Assembly (NCBI GenBank): GCA_022793195.1
Contig: JAAWCJ010000038.1
Location: 124,001 to 188,000, forward strand
DNA: 64,000 nt
Source of the DNA: Lachnospiraceae bacterium
GTDB taxonomy: Bacteria; Bacillota; Clostridia; Lachnospirales; Lachnospiraceae
Direction of reading: 5' to 3'
The translations under genes and the position numbers were made by a program. The notes under the pieces were generated by a model. That model was not told where the DNA came from, did not search any database, and saw nothing but the letters and a program-made list of their open reading frames with translations. Below are positions 1 through 7,352 of the stretch, one piece after another. Within the stretch, counting starts at the first letter, position 1, and every line of letters starts with the position of its first letter.

Positions 1-1
1 T

Positions 2-316
2 ATTGATAAATTTTTTCTTCAGTTTGAACTGGGATGGAAGCTTTTAAAAGAGCTTTTGAAGTACGAAGGGAAACGGACGGCTGTCAGCGGTTCACCGCGG
101 GAGATCATTAAGGCCGCTTATGCCCTTTATGATTTTATGGATGAAGACATATGGCTGTCTATGTTAAAAGAACGAAACAGTATGACGCATATATATGATG
201 GGGCGGCCGCCAGGGTGCTGGTTGACCATATTTTAGGACAGTATCTTCCGGCTTTTTGCAAAATGAAGGAAGCCATAGAGAAGCAGTATGGGGATATGCT
301 TAAGGGGGAATTATGA
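2..316 (+). CDS. HI0074-family nucleotidyltransferase substrate-binding protein, 5' end cut off
   Basis: The reading frame is open from the first bases of the window, so the start codon lies upstream. Readable residues include the family motif FELGWKLLK, then SPREIIKAA, EDIWLSMLKERN and the T-H-x-Y-D motif (THIYD). In HI0074-type proteins these belong to a helical-bundle subunit that pairs with a small MNT-type nucleotidyltransferase, usually encoded next door; that partner would be outside the window. The stop overlaps the cobO start (ATGA), so the two are translationally coupled, an odd pairing with a cobalamin gene. The family is clear from motifs. Whether it acts as a HEPN/MNT toxin-antitoxin part or a housekeeping subunit cannot be told. 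Confidence 0.85.
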   Translation: MDKFFLQFELGWKLLKELLKYEGKRTAVSGSPREIIKAAYALYDFMDEDIWLSMLKERNSMTHIYDGAAARVLVDHILGQYLPAFCKMKEAIEKQYGDMLKGEL

Positions 317-846
317 AAGGGTTGATTCATATTTACTGCGGGGACGGCAAAGGAAAAACTTCAGCGGCCATCGGGCAGGCGGTACGAAGCGCGGGAGCAG
401 GGCTTTCTGTTGTTGTGGTTCGTTTTTTAAAAGATGAAGATTCCGGGGAACTCAGGTCCCTTTCCCACATTCCGGGGATTTTTTTGATTCCCTGCAAAGA
501 CTGTTTTGGTTTTTACTGGGATATGGATGAAGAACAAAAAAAGGAAGCGGCGAAAGTTTACGGCGCCCTTTTTGAGGAAGCCTGGGAGGCGGCGGAAAAA
601 CAGGCCCAGGCGCGGGATACGGTTCTTGTGATGGATGAAATCATTGCTGCCTGCAGACATGGGTTTGTGGAGAAGGAAAAGCTTCTTGAGAAGCTTCAGG
701 AAAAGCCGGAACGCATGGAGGTTCTCATGACAGGCCGGGATCCGGAGGAGGAACTTTTGAACCTGGCTGATTATGTTTCGGAAATAAAAAAGGTAAAGCA
801 TCCTTTTGACAAAGGAATCTGTGCGAGGAAAGGTATTGAATATTAA
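313..846 (+). CDS. cobO: Cob(I)yrinic acid a,c-diamide adenosyltransferase
   Basis: CobO/BtuR-family ATP:corrinoid adenosyltransferase, 177 aa, normal length. It transfers the 5'-deoxyadenosyl group of ATP to reduced cobalt in corrinoids, in the cytoplasm, during adenosylcobalamin synthesis or salvage. A P-loop GDGKGKTSA lies at residues 10-18, and a Walker-B-like VLVMDEI stretch near residue 110 fits the family. The start ATG follows AAGGGGGAA and overlaps the upstream stop codon. cbiC follows 39 bases later, supporting a B12 role over a free-standing salvage enzyme. Confidence 0.93.
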   Translation: MKGLIHIYCGDGKGKTSAAIGQAVRSAGAGLSVVVVRFLKDEDSGELRSLSHIPGIFLIPCKDCFGFYWDMDEEQKKEAAKVYGALFEEAWEAAEKQAQARDTVLVMDEIIAACRHGFVEKEKLLEKLQEKPERMEVLMTGRDPEEELLNLADYVSEIKKVKHPFDKGICARKGIEY

Positions 847-885
847 AAAGGCTGTGAAACAGGAATGGAAAATCAGGAGGGACAA

Positions 886-1530
886 ATGAAAGTTACGCTT
901 GAAAATGTGCTGCCGGGGGACATTGAAAAACGGAGTTTTGAGATCATTGAGGAAGAGCTTGGAGGCAGGATCCTTCCGGCAGACAAGGCGCCGCTAATCA
1001 AACGGGTGATTCATACGTCGGCAGATTTTGAGTATGCGGATACGCTGTGTTTTTCCGATGGAGTCATGGAGCGGGCCATGGAAGCCATCCGGTCCGGGGC
1101 TTCCATTGTGACAGATACAAAGATGGGATATTCCGGCGTCAATAAACGCGTCCTGGAAAAATATGGAGGACAGGTCTATTGCTTTATGGGCGATGAAGAT
1201 GTGGCGAAGGCAGCAAAGAGAAATGGAACCACCAGGGCTGTGGCCAGCATGGATAAAGCAGCGTCTATGAAGGGGCCGCTTATCTTTGCCATTGGAAACG
1301 CGCCGACGGCCCTGATACGGCTGTATGAGCTGATACGGGAGGGGCAGCTGTCTCCGGCCCTGGTGATTGGCGTCCCGGTGGGGTTTGTGAATGTGGTACA
1401 GTCAAAGGAACTGATTATGGAAACGGAAGTCCCTTATATTGTATCCAGGGGAAGGAAAGGCGGCAGTAATGTGGCGGCAGCCATTTGTAATGCGCTTCTT
1501 TACATGCTGGACGAAACACGTGGAATATAG
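886..1530 (+). CDS. cbiC: Precorrin-8X / cobalt-precorrin-8 methylmutase
   Basis: CbiC/CobH moves a methyl group from C-11 to C-12 of the corrin ring to give (cobalt-)hydrogenobyrinate. The catalytic-type histidine is in VIHTSADFEY (His43), followed by TDTKMGYSG and the family C-terminal GVPVGFV and SRGRKGGSN motifs. I place the start at the ATG at 886, because AGGAGG at 875-880 precedes it by 5 nt. An in-frame ATG at 865 lacks such a site. At 214 aa it has the normal length. With cobO upstream and cbiK nearby it forms a small B12 cluster, but the other cbi genes are not in this window. Confidence 0.93.
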   Translation: MKVTLENVLPGDIEKRSFEIIEEELGGRILPADKAPLIKRVIHTSADFEYADTLCFSDGVMERAMEAIRSGASIVTDTKMGYSGVNKRVLEKYGGQVYCFMGDEDVAKAAKRNGTTRAVASMDKAASMKGPLIFAIGNAPTALIRLYELIREGQLSPALVIGVPVGFVNVVQSKELIMETEVPYIVSRGRKGGSNVAAAICNALLYMLDETRGI

Positions 1531-1536
1531 TATAAT
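1508..1536 (+). promoter_or_regulatory. Possible promoter for the lipoprotein gene
   Basis: TGGACG at 1508-1513, a 17-nt spacer and a perfect TATAAT at 1531-1536. It lies at the very end of cbiC, about 95 nt before the lipoprotein start. The -35 box matches only four of six consensus bases. Confidence 0.4.
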
Positions 1537-1630
1537 AAAAAAATAATGATACTGTCGATTGACAAGGATGTGCACACTCCAATCTGTATGCTCTTGCCAA
1601 CCGGCGATACGGATGAGGGAGGGTTTTATA

Positions 1631-3070
1631 ATGAAAGCAAAAAAGTATTGCCGCCTGTTTTTGGCGGTAGCGCTGGTCCTTTTACTGATGTCGGCTTCCG
1701 GCTGCGGAAAAGAGAAGGTGACAGCCAAAAGCCTGATGGAAGAAGTATCTGCCAACATGGAAGAGGTTGAATCAGCGCGTATGAATTTAAAGGCTGATAT
1801 TACCATGGGGATGAAGCAGAGCGGCATCAGTATGGATTTAGAGATGAACATGGATATGGATATAGAGTCGACGAAGGATCCTGCGGCCGCTTATATCAAA
1901 GGAAATTTGTCCATGAACTTAATGGGAATCAATATGGAGATGGAAAGCTACAGTGTCGTCGAGGATGGAAAGGCTGTTTCATATGCCGGGATGGCCGGCG
2001 AGTGGACCAGGACAGAGGCCCCCATTGAAAACGGCAGCGAGATGGCAGGGATCAACGGTATGTTTGCCGACGGCACATCCTTTGATTTGCAGAAAAAGAC
2101 AGAAAAGATAGATGGCAGAGAGGTATATGTCCTGGAAGGGGAGATTTCAGGAAGATACATGGAAGATGTCATGGAAGATATGTCAGGAACCATGGGAGAC
2201 ATCGACTGGTCCGACATGACCATGGACGTGGTTCTTAAGATTGATGCCAAGACAAAAATGCCGGTGGAGGCAGTGATGGACTGTGGGGACGCCCTTTCAG
2301 GACTGATGGAAGGCGCTATGGCAGCCGCCGGGGCAGGGGATGCTGAAGTTTCCATCGATGATTTTATCATGACCTGCACCTACGAAAGCTTCGATGATGT
2401 GGATGAAATTGTGGTGCCGGAAAGTGTGAAAAAGGCCGCCGGGGGAAGCAGTAATACCCAGAGCTCCCTTGACAGCTTTTTAAATAACAGTGAGCCCCAG
2501 AGCGACATTCCTTCTTCCCTGCCTGAACAGGAAACCGAAAGTGGACAGGAAAGCGAAGCGGAAAGTGGGGATACGGCTCCTTTGCAAAATGCCGACGGGA
2601 CCTACACCCTTACCCACTTCTTTGGGAAAGACAGCAGTGTAAATGTTGCCGTTCCGGAAGGATATGAGGTGTCCCCTTATTCGGACAGTGAGTATCTGAC
2701 TTTTACGGATACATCCGATCAGCCTTTCAATGATATTTATATTGGATACATGCTGGATGATGATTATACAGAAGAAGAGATGGAAGAATACTATATATCG
2801 GATGTAGAGTATTATGAAAAAGACGACAGCTACAGTGATGTGGAGGTCCAGGAAAAAAAGACGGTCAATGTGGACGGCAGGGATGTGAGCTATGTGAAGA
2901 TTTCTTATGTTTATGAGAAAGACAGCTATTATGTGGATTACGGAATATGGACATTTTTGCCAGATGGAGGCGTCGTCCAGTGTGAAGTGACGGAAACCAG
3001 CTATCAGACACCCTGCAGTGTCCTGGACGACAGCATTGTGGAAACAGTCATGTCGGGGATTTCAGAGTAA
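1631..3070 (+). CDS. Secreted lipoprotein with LolA/LppX-like N-terminal region
   Basis: The 479-aa protein starts at ATG 1631, preceded by GGAGGG. It has a basic N-terminus, a hydrophobic stretch and the lipobox-like SASGC (Cys25), so it should be lipid-anchored outside the membrane. Residues about 30-265 resemble the DUF6612/LppX-like lipoproteins: repeated Met-rich strands and a VYVLEGEISG segment. A Ser/Glu/Gln-rich acidic linker (about 285-325) leads to a second domain with many Tyr and Asp residues (about 330-475). The ligand is unknown. It sits between cbiC and convergent cbiK, which hints at but does not prove a link to cobalt or corrinoids. A strong terminator follows. Confidence 0.75.
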   Translation: MKAKKYCRLFLAVALVLLLMSASGCGKEKVTAKSLMEEVSANMEEVESARMNLKADITMGMKQSGISMDLEMNMDMDIESTKDPAAAYIKGNLSMNLMGINMEMESYSVVEDGKAVSYAGMAGEWTRTEAPIENGSEMAGINGMFADGTSFDLQKKTEKIDGREVYVLEGEISGRYMEDVMEDMSGTMGDIDWSDMTMDVVLKIDAKTKMPVEAVMDCGDALSGLMEGAMAAAGAGDAEVSIDDFIMTCTYESFDDVDEIVVPESVKKAAGGSSNTQSSLDSFLNNSEPQSDIPSSLPEQETESGQESEAESGDTAPLQNADGTYTLTHFFGKDSSVNVAVPEGYEVSPYSDSEYLTFTDTSDQPFNDIYIGYMLDDDYTEEEMEEYYISDVEYYEKDDSYSDVEVQEKKTVNVDGRDVSYVKISYVYEKDSYYVDYGIWTFLPDGGVVQCEVTETSYQTPCSVLDDSIVETVMSGISE

Positions 3071-3084
3071 ACAGATCATAAAAA

Positions 3085-3101
3085 GATTGTGTGGCACAAT
3101 C
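3085..3101 (+). repeat. Small hairpin GATTGTG/CACAATC
   Basis: A 7-bp perfect stem with a 3-nt loop directly after the lipoprotein gene, 13 nt before the main terminator stem. It may stabilise the transcript end. It has no T-tract of its own. Confidence 0.5.
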
Positions 3102-3113
3102 TTCGCGTGTGAA

Positions 3114-3145
3114 CGGCAGCCTGTCATAGGGCTGCCGCTTTTTTT
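3114..3145 (+). terminator. Rho-independent terminator of the lipoprotein transcript
   Basis: An 8-bp stem CGGCAGCC / GGCTGCCG with an 8-nt loop, followed by CTTTTTTT. The loop contains the stop codon of convergent cbiK, so the two genes share this 3' structure. Confidence 0.85.
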
Positions 3146-3906
3146 GCGTGTTCTGTAAAAAGTTTCTGAACTTCTCTGTATTCCCCGAGGCCTTTTAAGA
3201 TGCAGGAGACTTCATAGCCTTCCCCCAAAAACTCATTTTTCCAGGAATCTGCGCTGTCCCCGGCCATATCATTGATGGCGTGGTCCCCGGCCACGATCAT
3301 CAAAGGGGCCAGGAGGACTTTTTTTGGTGCTTTTTTTCGGACTAAGTCTTTGACAAGATTAAGGTCGGGATAGCCTTCCACAGTGCCGATATATATATTC
3401 TGATGGCCATCGGCCTTCAGCATGTAATCCAGGGCAGGGTAGACCGCATTGGCGTAATGTTCGCTGCCATGGCCCATGAATACCAGGAATTCTTCTTCCC
3501 TGAGATTGGAAAATTCCTTTGTGACACTGTCGATAAGGGCGCGGTAGTCTTCCGTGTCCGTGAGCAGCGGAGTACCCACACGGATGGAATGGAAGCGCCC
3601 TTTGCAGGCGTCCAGGGCTTTCAGCATATTGTCATTTTCAATACCGTTGATGATATGGGTGGGCTGGACGATAAGGTCGGTAAAGCCATCGGCCAGAAAC
3701 CCTTCCAGGGCTTCTTCCACCGTATCCACATGGAACCCGTCTCTTTTTTTCAGCTTTTTTATAATCATGCCGCTGGTAAAAGCACGACGGACTTCACATT
3801 CCGGAAACGCCTCCCCGATGGCGGTTTCAATGGCCCGGATATTTTTTATAAATGCGTCCTGGTAGCTGGTGCCGAAACTGACCACCAGAATTCCTGTTTT
3901 TGTCAT
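3124..3906 (-). CDS. cbiK: Sirohydrochlorin cobaltochelatase
   Basis: CbiK inserts Co2+ into sirohydrochlorin (factor II), the committing step of the oxygen-independent cobalamin pathway. The 260-aa protein begins with the family signature GILVVSFGTSY. The metal-binding/catalytic histidines are visible in GHGSEH (His146, His150) and AGDHA (His209). It has no obvious signal peptide, so it should be cytoplasmic. Its own consensus promoter (minus strand, 3931-3959) separates it from the plus-strand cobO-cbiC unit. Its 3' end lies inside the terminator of the neighbouring lipoprotein gene. Confidence 0.95.
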   Translation of the reverse strand: MTKTGILVVSFGTSYQDAFIKNIRAIETAIGEAFPECEVRRAFTSGMIIKKLKKRDGFHVDTVEEALEGFLADGFTDLIVQPTHIINGIENDNMLKALDACKGRFHSIRVGTPLLTDTEDYRALIDSVTKEFSNLREEEFLVFMGHGSEHYANAVYPALDYMLKADGHQNIYIGTVEGYPDLNLVKDLVRKKAPKKVLLAPLMIVAGDHAINDMAGDSADSWKNEFLGEGYEVSCILKGLGEYREVQKLFTEHAKKAAAL

Positions 3907-3930
3907 CTGTCATCCCTTCTTTCTTTCATG

Positions 3931-3959
3931 AGTCTATCATCTGTGAGAAGGCTTGTCAA
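3931..3959 (-). promoter_or_regulatory. Promoter of cbiK
   Basis: Read on the minus strand: TTGACA (3959-3954), a 17-nt spacer, TAGACT (3936-3931). It lies about 25 nt before the cbiK start codon. No cobalamin riboswitch fits in this short leader. Confidence 0.7.
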
Positions 3960-4033
3960 CGAGAAGGAACTTGGCATGGAGACAAGATTCCGGCATAGAA
4001 TGAAAAAAAGAAATTTTTTAAAGGAGATCTGTC

Positions 4034-5323
4034 ATGCGGGGAAGAAAAAGAAAGGCGATTTTTTTGCTGTGGCTGTCTTTAGTTGCAGTTTTTATTTCCG
4101 GCCGGAGGGTGTGGGCAGGCGGAGAGGAAATAGAAGAAACAAACGTGGAAGAAACAGGGATTACCCAGGAGGCAGCAGCAGGAGCGGTGGAAGGTCCGGG
4201 AGAACTTTACGCTCTGAGCGCAGTACTTCTGGACGGGGATTCCGGGCGGGTCCTTTATGAGAAAAACGGTTATGAGGTACGTCCCATGGCCAGTACCACA
4301 AAAATTATGACCTGTATCCTTGCTTTGGAAAATCTGGATGAAAGTACGGTGGTTACGGCTTCTTCCCAGGCGGCCTCCCAGCCGAAAGTCCGCTTGGGAG
4401 TGCGGGATGGGGAGCAGTATGTATTGAAGGATTTACTTTATTCGTTGATGTTGGAATCCCATAATGATTCTGCGGTGGTAGTGGCAGAGGCTGTTTCAGG
4501 AAGCGTGGATGGGTTTGCAACACTGATGAACCAGAAAGCAAGGGAGATTGGCTGCACGGATACTTACTTTTTGACGCCAAACGGTCTGGATGCAAAAAAA
4601 GAGGAAAACGGAGTCACGGTATCCCATTCCACCACAGCGGCGGATTTGGCCCGTATCATGCGCTATTGTACGATGGAATCTCCTAAAAAAGACCGGTTCC
4701 GGGAGATCACAGGGACGGCCTCCTACCAGTTTCAGGCCGCCGGGAGAAATTTTTCCTGCAATAACCACAATGCTTTTCTTAGCATGATGGAGGGGGCATT
4801 TTCCGGAAAAACAGGATTTACAGGGGAAGCGGGGTACTGTTATGTGGGAGCGTTATCCAGAGATGGAAAAACACTGATTGTGGCGCTTCTTGGATGCGGA
4901 TGGCCCAATAATAAAACATATAAATGGAAAGATACCAGGAAACTGATGGAATACGGGCTTTCTGCTTATACATACAGGGATATTTACCAGAAGCCGGAGC
5001 TTTCCGGTATTCCGGTGGAAGAGGGAATTGCAAATACAGGAGAGCCGGATGGAAATGCTGAGGTTCCACTGGTGGAGGTGAAAGGGGAGGGAAGCAGGTG
5101 GCGGCTTCTTATGAAAGAGGGGGAACAGGTGGATATTGAAATGGAACTGGAAACTTCACTGATGGCCCCTGTGGCGAAAGACCGGAAAGTGGGGAAGATC
5201 GTGTATCGCCTGGGGGATGAGGTGGTGGCCTTCAGTGAAATCCGCACGGCAGAGGCTGTGGGAAGGCGTGACTTTAAGTGGTGTTTCCTGAAAACTGCAG
5301 AACAGTTCTGGGATGGATTTTAA
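4034..5323 (+). CDS. D-alanyl-D-alanine carboxypeptidase (low-molecular-mass PBP)
   Basis: A serine-type DD-carboxypeptidase (peptidase S11) that trims the terminal D-Ala of peptidoglycan stem peptides outside the membrane. A basic N-terminus and hydrophobic core form a signal peptide with likely cleavage after VWA (about residue 28). The three active-site motifs are intact: STTK (Ser87-Lys90), SHN (142-144) and KTG (259-261). The C-terminal part (about 310-400) fits the beta-rich PBP5-C domain, ending with a weakly hydrophobic tail. The ATG follows AAAGGAGATCTGTC. It is a DacF/DacB-type enzyme, but the paralogue cannot be fixed. Confidence 0.93.
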   Translation: MRGRKRKAIFLLWLSLVAVFISGRRVWAGGEEIEETNVEETGITQEAAAGAVEGPGELYALSAVLLDGDSGRVLYEKNGYEVRPMASTTKIMTCILALENLDESTVVTASSQAASQPKVRLGVRDGEQYVLKDLLYSLMLESHNDSAVVVAEAVSGSVDGFATLMNQKAREIGCTDTYFLTPNGLDAKKEENGVTVSHSTTAADLARIMRYCTMESPKKDRFREITGTASYQFQAAGRNFSCNNHNAFLSMMEGAFSGKTGFTGEAGYCYVGALSRDGKTLIVALLGCGWPNNKTYKWKDTRKLMEYGLSAYTYRDIYQKPELSGIPVEEGIANTGEPDGNAEVPLVEVKGEGSRWRLLMKEGEQVDIEMELETSLMAPVAKDRKVGKIVYRLGDEVVAFSEIRTAEAVGRRDFKWCFLKTAEQFWDGF

Positions 5324-5345
5324 TGGAGCTGTAAAGAAAAAAGGA

Positions 5346-5374
5346 TTGGATAACCCTGAAATTTTATGTATAAT
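5346..5374 (+). promoter_or_regulatory. Promoter of the DUF5685/J-protein operon
   Basis: TTGGAT at 5346-5351, a 17-nt spacer and perfect TATAAT at 5369-5374. The predicted transcript starts near 5381, about 60 nt before the GTG start. Confidence 0.7.
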
Positions 5375-5441
5375 AAAGCCAACGTTGGATTTGCCTTTTT
5401 GTGTAATTTGCATAGGGTGTGGCAGAGAGGAGGAAGGTCGG

Positions 5442-6284
5442 GTGTTTGGCTATGTGACAATCAATAAACCGGAGCTTAAAATCCGGGAATTTCAGCGTTA
5501 CCAGGGCTATTATTGCGGAATTTGCCGGAGCTTAAGACTGCGGTATGGATTTCCCGGGCAGATGGCGTTAAATTACGATATGGTATTTCTGGCAGCCCTG
5601 CTTACGGGGCTTTATGAAGGAAAAGAATATCGGGCCATGCGCCGGTGTGTGCTCCATCCGGCGGGGAAGCATCTGTCCATTCAAAATCCGTATATTGATT
5701 ATGCGGCGGATATGACGATGATTTTGGCTTACCACAATTTGATGGATGACTGGCAGGATGACAGGCATGTTGCCAGTCTGGCGGCAGCCGGGATTTTGAA
5801 AAGAAAATGTAAAATTTTGGAAACCGGATATCCGCGGCAGTGGAAGGCAGTGTCCTCCTGTATTAAAAGGCTCCACGGTTATGAGGGGGAGAATAATACG
5901 GATTTGGATGGGGCGTCAGGTTGCATGGGACAGCTTCTGGGGGAAATCCTGGTTTATGAAAAAGATGCATGGGAAGAGAGCCTCAAGACGGTGGGTTTTT
6001 ATCTCGGGAAGTTTGTTTATTTGATGGATGCTTATGAAGACCTTTTGCAGGATGAAAAGCGGGGGAGGTACAATCCCCTTCTGTTCCAGAAGGACAGGCC
6101 GGATTTTGAAGAATGGTTTTTCCAGACACTCAACATGATGATGGCCGGCTGTGCAAGGGCTTTTGAACGGCTGCCGGTCATAAAGGATGTTGCTATTTTA
6201 AGGAATATATTGTATGCTGGTGTTTGGACAAAATATGATTGTATTGTGAAGAAACGGGAAGAAAGAACGGGAGAACTAGAATGA
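5442..6284 (+). CDS. DUF5685 family protein
   Basis: A 280-aa Clostridia protein of unknown function. I place the start at GTG 5442, 8 nt after GAGAGGAGG, because the family begins (M)FGYV followed by [19 protein letters not shown]. The CGICRSL motif near residue 27 and later scattered Cys/His ([11 protein letters not shown]) could bind a metal or cofactor, but this is inference. No signal peptide is apparent. The stop overlaps the start of the J-domain gene (ATGA), so it probably works with, or is regulated together with, that co-chaperone. Confidence 0.8.
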   Translation: MFGYVTINKPELKIREFQRYQGYYCGICRSLRLRYGFPGQMALNYDMVFLAALLTGLYEGKEYRAMRRCVLHPAGKHLSIQNPYIDYAADMTMILAYHNLMDDWQDDRHVASLAAAGILKRKCKILETGYPRQWKAVSSCIKRLHGYEGENNTDLDGASGCMGQLLGEILVYEKDAWEESLKTVGFYLGKFVYLMDAYEDLLQDEKRGRYNPLLFQKDRPDFEEWFFQTLNMMMAGCARAFERLPVIKDVAILRNILYAGVWTKYDCIVKKREERTGELE

Positions 6285-6958
6285 ATCCTTATGAAGTGCT
6301 GGGGGTGGATCCTTCGGCTTCCGATGAAGAAGTGAAAAAAGCTTACCGGAATTTGAGCAGAAAGTATCACCCGGATTCCAATGTGAACAGCGCCCATCCG
6401 GAAATGGCAGAAGCAAAGTTTAAAGAAGTCCAGCAGGCTTATGATATCATTATGAAAAAGCGGCAGGGCGGAAACTCCGGCTACGGAGGCGGCAGCTATG
6501 ACGGGGACGGGCAGGGAAGTTATGGGAATCCTTTCGGCGGCTTTGGGGGATTTGGTGGTTTCGGCGGCTTTGGCGGCCAGGGGGGTCGTTATCAGAGTGA
6601 GACAGACAGCCATCTGCGGGCAGCGGCCAATTATATCAATTCCGGCCACTACAGGGAGGCATTGAACGTACTGGACGGTATCAAGGACCGGGGAGGCACC
6701 TGGTATTATTATCATGCCGTAGCGAATTCCGGTATAGGAAATAATATCCAGGCCATGGAATCTGCCAGAAAAGCTGTGGAACTGGAGCCGGACAATGCCC
6801 GTTTCCGTATGCTTCTTTCGCAGCTGGAATCCGGCGGAAGCTGGTATCGTTCCATGGGCGAAGGTTATGGGAGAGAAATGGGAAACGCCGGCGGCTGGTG
6901 CTGCCAGATGTTGCTTTTAAATGCATGTTTAAACTTATGCTGCTGTAGGCCATATTAA
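6281..6958 (+). CDS. J-domain protein with G/F linker, TPR-like region and Cys-rich tail
   Basis: The N-terminal J domain (about residues 1-65) carries the HPD tripeptide (30-32) that stimulates DnaK ATPase. Next is a Gly/Phe-rich linker of GGFGGF repeats (about 70-105), then a helical region with TPR-like spacing (about 110-190). The protein ends in an unusual tail with WCC and CCC clusters in a hydrophobic context. It lacks the DnaJ zinc-finger and substrate domains, so it is a specialised co-chaperone, not DnaJ itself. The start overlaps the DUF5685 stop by 4 nt. Confidence 0.87.
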   Translation: MNPYEVLGVDPSASDEEVKKAYRNLSRKYHPDSNVNSAHPEMAEAKFKEVQQAYDIIMKKRQGGNSGYGGGSYDGDGQGSYGNPFGGFGGFGGFGGFGGQGGRYQSETDSHLRAAANYINSGHYREALNVLDGIKDRGGTWYYYHAVANSGIGNNIQAMESARKAVELEPDNARFRMLLSQLESGGSWYRSMGEGYGREMGNAGGWCCQMLLLNACLNLCCCRPY

Positions 6959-7127
6959 CCCCTTAAAACCGGTGCGCCTCCTGCCTGTCTCTGCTGTTGA
7001 CCGATAGGCAGATTTTGCAGGTTTTGTGAGCATAGCGGCGGCTGACGGCAAAAGGCGGCGCAGCAAAACCCAAAAATCAACGTGGTCAACAGCAGAGACA
7101 GGCAGGAGGCGCACCGGTTTTAAGGGG
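6959..7127. repeat. Perfect 44-bp inverted repeat around an 81-nt core
   Basis: The left arm (6959-7002) and right arm (7084-7127) are exact reverse complements over 44 bp. The core (7003-7083) extends the stem further: GATTTT and GGTTTTG at about 7011-7027 pair with CAAAACC and AAAATC at about 7064-7078. The whole 169 nt can therefore form one long hairpin. It starts one base after the J-protein stop. Part of the core recurs near 37.97 kb. It has no T-tract, and a separate terminator follows. Confidence 0.9.
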
Positions 7128-7179
7128 AATGTGGCCCTTTACGATATAAAACTGGAAGAAAATGTCAGGAATATATTCA

Positions 7180-7210
7180 GCCGGATTTATTTTTCCGGCA
7201 GATTTTTTTT
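7180..7210 (+). terminator. Terminator downstream of the J-protein operon
   Basis: Stem GCCGGA / TCCGGC with an 8-nt T-rich loop, then AGA and eight Ts. It separates the hairpin element from the decarboxylase promoter. Confidence 0.8.
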
Positions 7211-7268
7211 GTTTATAATATTCTTATGAAAATTTTGAAGGAAAGATGTCAAAACTCTTAAATAATTC

Positions 7269-7297
7269 TTGATAAATAGTTGTGTGTAAGCTATAAT
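7269..7297 (+). promoter_or_regulatory. Promoter of the Na+-decarboxylase operon
   Basis: TTGATA at 7269-7274, a 17-nt spacer and TATAAT at 7292-7297. The predicted start near 7304 gives a leader of about 50 nt before the first gene. The rest of the 6959-7352 gap is accounted for by the hairpin element and the terminator. Confidence 0.8.
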
Positions 7298-7352
7298 TAA
7301 AATCGGCAGAAAATGGTTTTACTTTTTATAAATGAAAATGGAGGACTGCAAA

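Noticed and set aside
1557-1562. TTGACA upstream of the lipoprotein gene as a -35 box
   Set aside because: No acceptable -10 box lies 16-18 nt downstream; the TATAAT at 1531 is upstream of it.
3403-4260. 285-codon plus-strand open frame antisense to cbiK
   Set aside because: cbiK has clear family motifs on the other strand, and this frame has none and no ribosome site.
6539-6580. GGCTTTGG-type tandem repeat as a possible satellite or CRISPR-like array
   Set aside because: It encodes the Gly/Phe-rich linker of the J-domain protein, a usual feature of that family.
7026-7229. 67-codon open frame within the 44-bp repeat and terminator
   Set aside because: It crosses the hairpin arm and a terminator. 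It is not a credible protein.
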